This document shows positions 37,206 through 46,565 of a stretch of DNA of 64,000 nt, piece after piece; positions within the stretch are counted from its first letter, which is position 1; each line of letters begins with the position of its first letter. The notes under the pieces were generated by a model. The model was not told the origin of the DNA and did no database searches. It saw only the letters and a program-made list of their open reading frames with translations. The position numbers and the translations under genes are program-made. Location of the stretch: NCBI GenBank assembly GCA_038325765.1, contig JBBQJI010000028.1, forward strand, positions 1-64,000, written 5' to 3'. The DNA is from Xiheibacterium sp038325765 (GTDB taxonomy: Bacteria > Myxococcota_A > Polyangia > Nannocystales > Nannocystaceae).

Positions 37206-39735
37206 GTGAGCAATGTACGGCCAGCGCACGACCGCGCCGAGACGAAGGACATCGGCCGCTATCAGATTCTCGGGTTCGTCGGCCGCGGCGGCATGGCCGA
37301 CGTGTATCTCGGCTCATCGCTGAGCATGGGCAGCGTACGAAAGCTGCTCGTGATCAAGCGGCTGCGCGCAGAGCTCGGCTCCGATCAGGACTTCGTCGCG
37401 ATGTTCTTCGACGAGGCGCGACTCGCTGCTCGGATGGCGCACCCGAACGTCGTGCAGTCCTATGAGTTCGGCACCGAGGACGGGTTGCCGTTCATCGCGA
37501 TGGAGTATCTCGACGGGCAACCGCTGCACCGTGTCCTCGCTCGGCTAGGCAGCGGTGTCAGCGTCGGGGCTCGTATGCGGGTGCTCGTCGACCTGCTCGC
37601 GGGCCTGCACTACACGCACGAGTTGACGGACTACGACGGCACGCCGATGAACGTCACCCACCGCGACGTGAACCCACAGAATGTGTTCGTCTCATACGAC
37701 GGACACGTCAAGCTCGTCGACTTCGGCATCGCGAAGACGCACGACTCGCTCGCGCAGACGCGTCTTGGCATGTTCAAGGGCAAGCTGGCGTACATGGCAC
37801 CCGAACAGGTGCGCGGCGAGGCAGTGGATCGGCGCGCGGACATCTTTGCGGTCGGGGGTCATGCTCGCCGAGTGCATCGCGTCGCGGCCGCTGTGGCCGG
37901 CGTCGCCCGAACTCGAGATCGCGAACCTTCTCGCCCACGGCTCGATCCCGTGGCCGATGACCGACCTGACCATCGCGCCGATGCTCGCGAAGATCGTAGA
38001 CCAAGCCCTGGCGCCCGATCGCGACGATCGCTACGCGACCGCGGAGGCGATGCGCGCGGATCTCTCGGCCCAGCTCGCGACCCGCGACGATGTGCCCTCC
38101 GAGGCGGAACTCGGAGCGCTCGTCAGCGAGGGTTTCGCGGACGAACGCCGGCTTCGGCGAGAGATGATCGGCCGCGGCCTGCGCTCGGCGATCGGCAACG
38201 AAGCGATCTCGTCGTTCCACGAAGAGGCGCAGCGGCCCGAGGACGTCACGCGGAGAATCCCCGACGGCTCGTCGGTGACAGCGGCGGTCGAGGTCGGCGG
38301 TACGCGAGCGACGCGTCGCAAGCCCTCGCCGACGGTGCTCGCGCTCGTCGGCGGCAGTGCCCTCGCCATCGGCGCGTGGGCCGTGACCCGCGATCGCGAC
38401 GAGGCCGTCACCTCGATCCCGCCCGCGCCTGCAGACGAAGCGGAGTTGGTGTCGCCTCAGGAGGTCGAGTCGGCACTCGCGGGACCTGGGGATCGCAGCG
38501 GCGCCACCGGCCGGATCGTCGCGCTCACCGGAGATCTCGAGAATGACGCGACGCTGCGCGCCGATGTCACGTATCGCCTCGAGCATTACATGTTCGTTGC
38601 CCCCGGAGTGACGCTGACGATCGAACCCGGGACAACGATTCTCGGCGACGTCGAGACGCGCGGCACCCTCGTGATCCGGCCGGGTGGGCGCATCGTTGCC
38701 GACGGTACCGCGGAGCAACCGATCGTCTTCACGAGCTCGCGCCCCGCAGCCGAGCGCAGGTCCGGCGACTGGGGGGGCGTGCTACTGCTCGGTCGCGCGC
38801 CGACGAATGCGCATTCCGCCGACGGTCGCCCTGTGCACGGCCGTGTCGAAGGTCTCACGGAACGCGGCGCGTTCGGAGGCGACGATGCGAAGGACTCGAG
38901 TGGCACGCTGCGTTGGGTACGAATCGAGTACAGCGGCGTCGCGATCGGGCCGAACAACGAGATCAACGGGCTCACGCTCGCGGGCGTCGGCAGCGGGACG
39001 ACGATCGACCACGTCGCAGTCCGCCGGACGTCCGACGATTGCTTCGAGTTCTTCGGCGGCACCGTCGACGCGCGCCATCTCTACTGCGAGTCGCCGGGCG
39101 ATGACGCCTTCGACTGGGACCTCGGCTACCGGGGTCGTTTGCAGTTCCTGTTCGCCGTCGACATGCCGGAGGACTCGGGCGCGAACGGGATCGAGGGCGA
39201 CAACGACGCCGATGGAACGAGCGTATCGCCACGCAGCGCGCCGACTGTCTTCAACGCGACGCTCTGTGGTCCGACCACGGGGCGCACGGGCGAACGGTAC
39301 GGCATCCTCGCGCGCAGCGGCACGGCGGGGCGCATCGAAGGAGCGCTCGTCATCGGGTTCGACGCCGGCATCGACGTCCGAGGCGGCAACACGGCGCTCG
39401 AGCTGGAGCGATCCGTGTTCGTGTCGATGCACGCGGACTCCCTCGCATTCGCGGAGTCGGCCGACGAGGCCGACGACGGACCGCACGAAGACGACGACGA
39501 GGGCTTCGACGAGATGGCGCGGTTCGGCCCCCGCAACACGATGCGCATGGAACCATCGCCGAAATGCACGTCGGCGACCGCCGGCGAAGTCGTGGTACCC
39601 AGCGGGGAGCACTCCGCCGTGCAGCCGCCCGATGACGGCTGGTTCGACGTGACCGCGACGTTCGTCGGCGCTCACGGCGACGGCCACCGTTGGCTCGATC
39701 GCAGTGGTGAAGCGGCGCGTTGGCTCGGCGAGTAG
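37206..39735 (+). CDS. Ser/Thr kinase fused to extracellular beta-helix domain, interrupted by a +1 frameshift
   Basis: Read as one gene after removing one G, this encodes 842 residues. The kinase domain (about 17-285) has GRGGMADVY, Lys51 in VIKRL, the catalytic loop HRDVNPQN and DFGIAK, then LAYMAPEQ. At about residue 217 the frame breaks in the G5 run 37854-37858; dropping one G restores FAVGVMLAECIASRPLWPA and the C-lobe. A single TM helix (PTVLALVGGSALAIGAWAV, about 375-395) leads to a large outside domain with TLTIEPGTTI, RPGGRIVADG, SGDWGGVLLLG and RWVRIEYSGVAIG. That is a right-handed beta-helix resembling a family found in Bacteroidetes surface proteins. The kinase is thus a candidate receptor. 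The shift could be a sequencing error, a mutation, or a slippage switch. Confidence 0.8.
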
Positions 39736-39827
39736 CCAGCAGGGCGCGTCGGGCACCCCCGTGCTGGTCCCTGTGGGCCCCGGCGAGTCGGGAATAACCG
39801 CGCGGGCACCTGCGGTAGTCGCCGACC

Positions 39828-41294
39828 GTGGCGAGCTTCCGTACCCGAAGAATCTCCTCCTGGCCGGCATACGCGGCCCTCGCGACCATCCTCGGCCCCG
39901 GCAGCGTGATCGCGCTAGCCGTCCCCACCGGCTGCAGCCGCGACGCCGCGGCGAGCATGCCCGCCGCCGAAGCAGACGCCGACGCCACGGCGATCGCCGC
40001 CGCGGTGGACTCCCTCGTCGGCAGCGGCGGCTCGACCGCCACGGCGACCGCCTACGATCCTCGGATCAGCCTCGCGCCGATGATCGAGCGCGTCGCGCCG
40101 CAGGTCGTCAGCGTGCACGCCGAGGGCAGGCGCACGCGCCCCACGCTGGGTCTGTTCGGCGGCGGCCCATCGCCGGGCATCCAGAGCCACGGCAGCGGCT
40201 TCGTCTACTCCACAGGCGGCCTGGTCGTCACCAACCAACATGTCGTCGACGGCGCCGAGCGGGTGGTCGTGCGCACCCACGACGGCCGCGAGTTCCCCGC
40301 CACGGTGCTCGGCAGCGATCCCTCGACCGACCTCGCGCTGGTCCAGATCGAAGGCGCGAGCGGTCTGTCGGCGGCCGAGCTCGGCGAGAGCTCGGATGCG
40401 CGGGTCGGCGACTGGGTGGTGGCGATCGGCAGCCCGATGGGACTCGAGCACTCGGCGTCGGTCGGCATCGTCTCGGCCAAGGGCCGCGGCAGCTTGGGCC
40501 TGTACGCCGATAGCTACCTCGATTTCCTGCAGACCGATGCCGACATCTCGCCCGGCAGCAGCGGCGGTCCGCTGTTCGATCTCGAGGGCCGCGTGATCGG
40601 CATCAACACCGCGGTCGGTCCCGCTGCCGGAGCCGGCTTCGCGATCCCGATCGATCAGGCCAAGACGATCATCCCCAAGCTGCAGACCGGCGGCAAAGTC
40701 GTGCGCGGCTGGCTCGGCGCCGGCGGCAACGACGGCGCGGGCAGTCGGGGCGCCACGATCGGCCAGGTCTACGCCGGCACGCCCGCCGCCGCGGCAGGGC
40801 TGCGCGAGGGCGACTTGGTGACCAAGGTCGACGGCAAGCCCGTGCGTGGCTTCGACGATCTGCGCTCGCGCATCGCCGACCTCGAGCCCGGTCACACCGC
40901 ACTGCTCGAGGTCACCCGTGACGGCAGCACGCTAGAGCTACCCACGGTGCTCGCCGAGCGCCCCGCCGCCGACGCCCTGGACGGACTGCGACGCGCACCG
41001 TTGGCCGAGCCCGAGCCGCCGATTGCCCCGGCGGCGCCGCGGGCTGCGGGCGAAAGGCTCGGCGTGCAGGTCACCCAGGGCGACGACGGTCTCACCGTCG
41101 CGCGCGTCGAAGAGGGATCGATCGCCGCGCGCATCGGCCTGCAGCCGGGCGACCTCGTGCGTCGCATCAACGGTGCGCCGATCGGCAGCGCCGCCGACGT
41201 CACCGATGCGGTCGCGAGCGACGCTGCGCGCTTGAGCGTCGACGTGGTGCGCGAGGGTTCGGTCGTCACGCTGAGCATGCGCCGCGCACCGTAG
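39828..41294 (+). CDS. HtrA/DegP-like periplasmic serine protease with two PDZ domains
   Basis: This is a 488-residue envelope protease of the S1C family. The N-terminal signal (ending VPTGCSRD) suggests a lipoprotein or cleaved form. The trypsin-like domain (about 75-290) has the catalytic triad in TNQHVVDG, STDLALVQI and SPGSSGGPLFD. Two PDZ domains follow (about 305-385 and 400-488), joined by an Ala/Pro linker. Homologues degrade or refold misfolded envelope proteins. The start is GTG at 39828, with no ATG nearby. The gene precedes trxB by 126 bases on the same strand. Confidence 0.92.
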   Translation: MASFRTRRISSWPAYAALATILGPGSVIALAVPTGCSRDAAASMPAAEADADATAIAAAVDSLVGSGGSTATATAYDPRISLAPMIERVAPQVVSVHAEGRRTRPTLGLFGGGPSPGIQSHGSGFVYSTGGLVVTNQHVVDGAERVVVRTHDGREFPATVLGSDPSTDLALVQIEGASGLSAAELGESSDARVGDWVVAIGSPMGLEHSASVGIVSAKGRGSLGLYADSYLDFLQTDADISPGSSGGPLFDLEGRVIGINTAVGPAAGAGFAIPIDQAKTIIPKLQTGGKVVRGWLGAGGNDGAGSRGATIGQVYAGTPAAAAGLREGDLVTKVDGKPVRGFDDLRSRIADLEPGHTALLEVTRDGSTLELPTVLAERPAADALDGLRRAPLAEPEPPIAPAAPRAAGERLGVQVTQGDDGLTVARVEEGSIAARIGLQPGDLVRRINGAPIGSAADVTDAVASDAARLSVDVVREGSVVTLSMRRAP

Positions 41295-41420
41295 ACGCGC
41301 GGCGGCCCGAATCGCGCGAGCCCCCGCTGCGGGCGCGAGGCCGCGCACGGCAGGTCACGTGCGCGCCCCAGCCGCTCGCCTTGTCCGCCACCGCCTTCGC
41401 CCTTATGCTCCGCCGCACAG

Positions 41421-42368
41421 ATGGCGGACACGCGGCACTCCAAGGTCTTGATCCTCGGCGCTGGCCCGGCCGGCTACACCGCGGCGCTCTACGCCGCCCG
41501 CGCCGACCTCCAGCCAGTGATGATCGCGGGCCCCGAGCCCGGCGGCCAACTCACCACCACCACCGAGGTCGAGAATTTCCCCGGCTACCCCAAGGGGATC
41601 ACCGGCCCGGTCATGATGGAGGAGTTCCGCGAGCAGGCGGAGCGCTTCGGCACCGAGGTCATCTACGACCTCGCCAACGAGGTCGACCTCTCGAGTCGGC
41701 CGTTTCGCGTCGTCGGCGACAGCGGGGTGTACACCGCCGATGCCCTCATCATCTCGACCGGCGCGACGGCGAAGTACCTGGGCTTGCCCAGCGAACAACG
41801 CCTGCGCAACAAGGGCGTCACCGCCTGCGCCACCTGCGACGGCGCGTTCTTCCGCGGCCAACATGTCGCCGTCGTCGGCGGTGGCGACACCGCGATGGAA
41901 GAGGCCCAGTTTCTCACGCGCATGTGCGCGGCGGTTCATCTGCTCCACCGCCGTGATTCGTTCCGCGCCAGCAAGGTGATGCAGCACCGCGTGCTCGGGA
42001 ACCCCAAGATCATCGTGCACTACAACCGCGCGGTGCAGGAGGTCCTCGGCGAGGACGGGGTCACCGGGCTCACGCTCGTCGACACCACGCCGGGCCCCAG
42101 CGAGGGCAAGACCGAGCACCTCCAGGTCACCGGGCTGTTCCTCGCGATCGGCCACGAGCCCAACAGCAAGCCCTTCGCCGGGCAGCTCGACTGCGACGAG
42201 GCCGGCTACCTCAAGATCGCCCGGCCCGGCACCACATACACCAACGTGCCCGGCGTGTTCGCGTGTGGCGACGTCGCCGACAAGGTGTACCGGCAGGCGA
42301 TCACCGCCGCGGGTACTGGCTGCATGGCGGCGATCGACGCCGAGCGCTGGCTCGCCGAGCACAGCTAG
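41421..42368 (+). CDS. trxB: Thioredoxin-disulfide reductase TrxB
   Basis: This cytoplasmic flavoenzyme reduces thioredoxin with NADPH. The 315-residue length is normal. It has the FAD-binding LILGAGPAGYTAALYAARA, GGQLTTTTEVENFPG, the redox-active ACATCDG (Cys-Ala-Thr-Cys), the NADPH-binding VVGGGDTAMEEA with HRRDSFRAS, and the C-terminal GVFACGDV. It converges on the NeuA/HAD gene with 22 bases between stops and a short CCGCC/GGCGG hairpin in the gap. Confidence 0.97.
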   Translation: MADTRHSKVLILGAGPAGYTAALYAARADLQPVMIAGPEPGGQLTTTTEVENFPGYPKGITGPVMMEEFREQAERFGTEVIYDLANEVDLSSRPFRVVGDSGVYTADALIISTGATAKYLGLPSEQRLRNKGVTACATCDGAFFRGQHVAVVGGGDTAMEEAQFLTRMCAAVHLLHRRDSFRASKVMQHRVLGNPKIIVHYNRAVQEVLGEDGVTGLTLVDTTPGPSEGKTEHLQVTGLFLAIGHEPNSKPFAGQLDCDEAGYLKIARPGTTYTNVPGVFACGDVADKVYRQAITAAGTGCMAAIDAERWLAEHS

Positions 42369-42390
42369 ACCGCCTGCGGCGGGCCTCGGG

Positions 42391-43569
42391 CTATGCCGCC
42401 TTCGCTCGGTGCGTGCGGGCGGCGACGAGGCGATCGGTCACCTCGCGCACCGCTCCGTGGCCACCGGGCGCAGTGGTGACCCAGTCGGCCGCGGCACGGA
42501 CCTCGGGCCGCGCATCGGCCGGCGCCACGAACATCCCCACGCGGCCGAGAAGCGGCAGATCGTTGCGATCGTCGCCCATCGCCAGCACGCCACGTCCGGT
42601 CGCGCCATGGCGACGGCAGAACTCGTCGAACGCCGCCGCCTTGTCGCGACAGCCGAGCACGACGTGATCGGCGGCGAGCTTCTCGGCGCGGCGCCCGGCC
42701 GCTCGGCTCGCCTCACCGGTGACGATCGCGACCCGCCCACCCGCGGCACGGAACGCGGCGATGCCGGCACCGTCGCGGGTGTCGAAGCGCTTGAACTCTT
42801 CGCCGCCCTCGCCGTAGTACATCGCGCCGTCGGTCATGGTGCCGTCGACGTCGAGCCACAGCCAGTCGAAGGCGCTGAGCTCGACCGCGACGTGGCCGCG
42901 ACGATCGGACTCGGCGCGGGCGCGCACGAGATCGGCGGGCTCGTCGATGTCGTGCGCATCGGCGACCGGGACCTCGAACGTCGCGATGCGTCCACCGAGC
43001 CGCGAGCCGGTCTGCTCGAAGATCGCGCGGGTGAACACGTAGAACGATCCGGTCTCGAGCACCGTGTCGTGGATCTCCTGGCGACGGGGGCGACGAGTCG
43101 GCTCGTAGGTCGCTGGTCGGGCCAGGCCGCCCTCGCCTGTCGTCCACACGAAGCCCAAGAAGCGCACGACAGAAAGCAGGCTGTCGCAGCCGGTGCGATC
43201 GAACGTCGCCAGGGCGGAGTCGAGCTGACCCTCGCTGCGAAACGGTGAGGTCGCCTGCAGCAGCACGACACGCGCAGGCAGCAGACCGGCCATCGCCCAC
43301 ACCCCAAGCGCGTGTCCGATCGCCGACTCGGTCGACGCCGCGTCGCCGGCGAGGGCGGCCGGCCGCACGATGATCTCCGCGCCAGCACCGCGAGCGACGG
43401 CGGCGATCTCGTCGTCATCCGTGCTCACGAACACGCGATCGATCCCGGCGCACGCTCGCGCCTGCGCGATCGAGTGCACCACGAGCGGCACCCCGCCGAC
43501 CCGCGCGAGGTTCTTGCGCGGGATGCCCTTGCTCCCGCCGCGGGCCGGGATCAATGCGACGGTCGTCAT
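42391..43569 (-). CDS. NeuA-type acylneuraminate cytidylyltransferase fused to KdsC-like HAD phosphatase
   Basis: This is a 392-residue bifunctional protein. Residues 1-225 form a CMP-nonulosonate synthetase with the nucleotide motif IPARGGSKGIPRKNLARVGGVPL, STDDDEIAAVA and LLQATSPFRS. Residues about 230-392 form a HAD-superfamily phosphatase of the KdsC/NeuA-C type: LWLDVDGTMTDGAMYYGEGGEEFKRFDTRDGAGI, IVTGEAS, then MGDDRNDLPLL. Together they would activate a sialic-acid-like sugar and remove a phosphate from its precursor. No NeuB/NeuC-like synthase is in the window, so the sugar is not known. The ATG is at 43569. Presumably it feeds glycan decoration. Confidence 0.92.
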   Translation of the reverse strand: MTTVALIPARGGSKGIPRKNLARVGGVPLVVHSIAQARACAGIDRVFVSTDDDEIAAVARGAGAEIIVRPAALAGDAASTESAIGHALGVWAMAGLLPARVVLLQATSPFRSEGQLDSALATFDRTGCDSLLSVVRFLGFVWTTGEGGLARPATYEPTRRPRRQEIHDTVLETGSFYVFTRAIFEQTGSRLGGRIATFEVPVADAHDIDEPADLVRARAESDRRGHVAVELSAFDWLWLDVDGTMTDGAMYYGEGGEEFKRFDTRDGAGIAAFRAAGGRVAIVTGEASRAAGRRAEKLAADHVVLGCRDKAAAFDEFCRRHGATGRGVLAMGDDRNDLPLLGRVGMFVAPADARPEVRAAADWVTTAPGGHGAVREVTDRLVAARTHRAKAA

Positions 43570-43649
43570 CACTGGGCTCGTAAGGTCGACGGGCCACCGA
43601 TGCCAGCCACGGTCCCGATCCGGCACGAAGCCGCTCTTGCCACCCAATC

Positions 43650-44066
43650 TCAGCGCGGATCGTCGTCGCGGCGCCCCACCATGTTGCCGCCGTCGGCCTC
43701 GATGTCGATGAACGTGTGGATGTAGCCGCAGCTCGAGCAGACCTTGGCCTTCACCGGCGCCGATCGGGTGAACCCGCCGTCGGGAGCGCCGAAGCGCAGG
43801 GTCGACAGCGCGATCGGGATCGGCGCCCGCAGATCGCGACCTGCGAACAGCGCGACCGGCAGCAGCGATCCGCCGCACATGGCACAGCCGCGCTCGGCCC
43901 CAGCGCGGTGGCGGGTCTCCCTCTCCTCGTCGCGCTGGCGGCGGGCGTCGCCCTGCAGCGACTCAACCTGCTCGCGGAGCTCGGCATTCTCGCGCTCGAG
44001 CTCCGCGACCTGGAGCGACAGCGCCTGCCGGTCATCACGGTACACCACGGCGACACAGGGTAGCAT
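43650..44066 (-). CDS. Coiled-coil plus zinc-ribbon protein
   Basis: This is a 138-residue protein. Residues about 10-60 form a leucine/Glu/Arg coiled coil (LQVAELERENAELREQVESL). A zinc-ribbon follows with Cys-Ala-Met-Cys, then Cys-Ser-Ser-Cys-Gly-Tyr (about 70-122), and an acidic tail. The function is unknown. The ATG at 44066 is only six bases from the divergent start of the SpoU gene, so one or both promoters must lie inside the opposite coding region. A shorter GTG start at 44048 is possible. Confidence 0.75.
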   Translation of the reverse strand: MLPCVAVVYRDDRQALSLQVAELERENAELREQVESLQGDARRQRDEERETRHRAGAERGCAMCGGSLLPVALFAGRDLRAPIPIALSTLRFGAPDGGFTRSAPVKAKVCSSCGYIHTFIDIEADGGNMVGRRDDDPR

Positions 44067-44072
44067 CGCGCC

Positions 44073-44750
44073 GTGCCCCCCGGCAGCCATGGCGGCGGTC
44101 CGCGCCGGTTCCACACCCGCGCGTGCGTCGGACCAGGTGGCTGCGGTCTGCGCTTTCCCGTCGACGAAGGCAGCCCGCTGGGCGCCCAGTGCCCGCACTG
44201 TCGCCTGTCCACACAGTTCGTCGACGCGCCCTACGTGAGCCACGAAGCCCCCCGCGGCGTCGCTCCGCCGCACCGCGTCGCCAGGCTCGGCGCCCTGCTC
44301 GACAACGTCCGCAGCCTGCGGAACGTCGGCTCGATGTTCCGCACCGCCGACGGCATCGGACTCGAGCTGGTGGTGCTCGGCGGTGTGACGCCGACCCCCG
44401 CCCATCCCGGCTTCGCGAAGACTGCCCTGGGCGCGGAGTCGACGGTGCCGTGGCGGAGCGACGCCGATGCACTGCGCGCGGCGGCGACGTGCGTCGATCA
44501 GGGTTGGGAGCTGTGGGCGCTCGAGGGTGGCGAGGGGGCGGGAAGCCTATTCGCCCGCGACGTACTGGCCGCCGCCGAGGAACGGGCGGTGATGCTGGTG
44601 TTCGGACACGAGGTCTCCGGCGTCGACCCGCGCATTCTGGCGCTGTGCAGCCGCGTGGTGTTCCTGCCGATGATGGGCACGAAGGGCTCGCTGAACGTGT
44701 CGGTCGCGTTCGGCGTCGCCGGCTACGTGCTCCGCCACGGCTTGGGGTAG
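44073..44750 (+). CDS. SpoU/TrmH-family RNA 2'-O-methyltransferase with N-terminal zinc ribbon
   Basis: This is a 225-residue RNA ribose methyltransferase. The N-terminus (about 15-50) contains two Cys pairs (RACVGPGGCGLRF and CPHC) and may bind zinc. From about 65 on is the SPOUT fold: LDNVRSLRNVGSMFRTADG, VMLVFGHEVSGVDP and FLPMMGTKGSLNVSVAFGVAGY, the knot motifs that bind SAM. The target (tRNA or rRNA) is not evident. The start is GTG at 44073, divergent from the coiled-coil/zinc protein. Confidence 0.9.
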   Translation: MPPGSHGGGPRRFHTRACVGPGGCGLRFPVDEGSPLGAQCPHCRLSTQFVDAPYVSHEAPRGVAPPHRVARLGALLDNVRSLRNVGSMFRTADGIGLELVVLGGVTPTPAHPGFAKTALGAESTVPWRSDADALRAAATCVDQGWELWALEGGEGAGSLFARDVLAAAEERAVMLVFGHEVSGVDPRILALCSRVVFLPMMGTKGSLNVSVAFGVAGYVLRHGLG

Positions 44751-44808
44751 ACCGCCGAATTCGCCGAGAAATTGCCCCGGCTGCCGTGGCGTGCCAGCGT
44801 TCGCAGCG

Positions 44809-45600
44809 GTGACCACCGAGTCGAACGACGACGTGCTGCGCGATGACGACGTGACCACCGCGGAAGCTGGCCTCCACGATCACTGCGACGCCGAGCCCGT
44901 CGAGGACGACGCGACGCGCGTCGGGACCGCGCCGACCGCCCGCGTGCGCCGGTGGCTCGGGTTCGCCTCGCGCAACGCCTACGTAGTCGTGATCGCGGGC
45001 GCTGTCTTGGTGGTCACACGCGCGATCGATTTCTCGCCGCCGCCCGAGGTCCGCGTGGGCAAGGCCAACGTGGGCCAACTCGTCGGTGACGCCCCAGTGC
45101 AGGAGTTCTCGAACGAGCTATCGAACCCGCAGGCCGTGCAGGTGCGCGCGACACTGCGGCTGTACGGCGACAACGAGCTCAAGGTCGGCGACAGCGATCC
45201 CGAGCTCGACGAGCGCGGCAAGATCCTGTCACAGCCGGTGGTGACCACGATCCTCGGCATGAACGCGACGGTCGATCAGACCGTACGGCTCGAGGGCGGT
45301 GACCTCGAGATCAGCCTCGGCCTCGACGCGACGCCGCGGCTGGTCGGCACCATGAAGAAGGGCCAGCCACCGCCGGAGATCGTCCTCGAGCACGAGCTGG
45401 CGGTGCACAGCCGTCGCGATGGTTGGTGGCGCAACGCACCTACCGAGCGCGTGCACATCGATACCCGCGGATTCCTGAGCAAGGTCGAGGAGCACGGCCA
45501 CCGCGTCGTGTTCACCGTCGACGAGCACCTGTTCAGCCTCGATCTCGAGGTCCATCGCCCGCTCACCGGACCCGCGACCCTCGCCCGCACCGGCGGGTGA
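44809..45600 (+). CDS. Membrane-anchored protein of unknown function
   Basis: This is about 263 residues. An acidic N-terminus (about 1-50) is followed by one TM helix (NAYVVVIAGAVLVVTRAI) and a periplasmic domain of about 190 residues made mostly of beta strands (VGDSDPELDERGKIL, then GDLEISLGLDATPRL). There are no cysteines in the domain. No family is recognised. GTG at 44791 would add six residues at the N-terminus. It ends about 50 bases before the tRNA-Leu on the opposite strand. Confidence 0.75.
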   Translation: MTTESNDDVLRDDDVTTAEAGLHDHCDAEPVEDDATRVGTAPTARVRRWLGFASRNAYVVVIAGAVLVVTRAIDFSPPPEVRVGKANVGQLVGDAPVQEFSNELSNPQAVQVRATLRLYGDNELKVGDSDPELDERGKILSQPVVTTILGMNATVDQTVRLEGGDLEISLGLDATPRLVGTMKKGQPPPEIVLEHELAVHSRRDGWWRNAPTERVHIDTRGFLSKVEEHGHRVVFTVDEHLFSLDLEVHRPLTGPATLARTGG

Positions 45601-45651
45601 TGTCCGCCGGCCGGGATTCGGGGCGGCGATGCGCGGCGGAGGCCGCCGCCG

Positions 45652-45733
45652 TGCGAGCCGGGGGACTCGAACCCCCACGCCACGAGGACACTGGAACCTA
45701 AATCCAGCGCGTCTACCGTTCCGCCAGGCTCGC
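45652..45733 (-). tRNA. tRNA-Leu (anticodon UAG)
   Basis: This is an 82-nt cloverleaf. The 7-bp acceptor is GCGAGCC/GGCTCGC with discriminator A, and CCA is not encoded. The anticodon arm is CTGGA-TTTAGGT-TCCAG with TAG at 34-36. The 14-nt variable arm matches type II tRNA-Leu, and the T arm is GGGGG-TTCGAGT-CCCCC. Confidence 0.96.
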
Positions 45734-45796
45734 GTGACGCGGGACGTTAGCACGGTCCATGGCGAACACCCCGGGCAGGCGGTACGTTTCGCGGCG

Positions 45797-46558
45797 ATGA
45801 TCGGAGCGCTCCGCCGCAATCCCACGCGTGTCTCCCCGCTGCCATTGGCCGTCGCGCTGCTGGCCTGCGCATGCCCGGGCGAGGGCACGGCGCCCTCGAG
45901 CACGGCCGCCGCGACACCGCACGCGGCCACCAAGGCGACGCCGGACGACGCGCCACGGACGGGTGCCCCCGCGGCCGACACCAAGGCCGCGCCGAAACCA
46001 CCGCCAGCCCAGGGCGATACCCAGCCGCTTGGCCGCGCGCTCGACGGTCCGCTGCCCGTCACCGGGCTGCTCGGCAAGCCACCTGCAGAGGTCGAGGCGC
46101 AGCTCTCCGAGCCGCTGGGCAAGGGCATGGTCCGCAACTCGTGCGTGCGCTATCTGCCCGAGCGCACGTGGTTCGAGTGCAAGTTCGCGATGCAGCGCTA
46201 CGGCGACAAGTCGGGGGCGTACACGGCGATCGGCGTCGAGTTCCAAGACGGCATCGCGACCGCAATCGCCTTCGAGGGCCTCGAGCAGGCGACGGGGCCC
46301 TTGGACGCCCGCGCTGCCCTCGGGGTGGTCGGCCTCGAGCTGCCGGGCGAGCCCAAGGTCAGGACCGAGGGCGACGTCGTCATCCACTCCTGGTTCAACG
46401 CCGCGGCGCGGCTTCGCATCGAGGGCCGGGAGTACCGTGTCGTGGTGTCGAGCATCGCCGACGACTGGGCGCGTACGAAGGTCGAGGTGATCCTCAACGA
46501 TCCGCTCGACGCGAACGAGCGCACCCGCGTGATCGAGCGCCCCGCGGCCGACGGCTGA
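45797..46558 (+). CDS. Lipoprotein of unknown function
   Basis: This is a 253-residue exported protein. The signal peptide ends with LLACACPGEG, giving a plausible lipobox. An Ala/Thr/Pro linker follows, then a domain of about 180 residues with a single pair of cysteines (VRNSCVRYLPERTWFECKF) and mostly beta character. The ATG at 45797 is preferred, as upstream in-frame sequence overlaps the tRNA gene. It converges on a small secreted protein with 7 bases between stops. Confidence 0.75.
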   Translation: MIGALRRNPTRVSPLPLAVALLACACPGEGTAPSSTAAATPHAATKATPDDAPRTGAPAADTKAAPKPPPAQGDTQPLGRALDGPLPVTGLLGKPPAEVEAQLSEPLGKGMVRNSCVRYLPERTWFECKFAMQRYGDKSGAYTAIGVEFQDGIATAIAFEGLEQATGPLDARAALGVVGLELPGEPKVRTEGDVVIHSWFNAAARLRIEGREYRVVVSSIADDWARTKVEVILNDPLDANERTRVIERPAADG

Positions 46559-46565
46559 CACGCGT

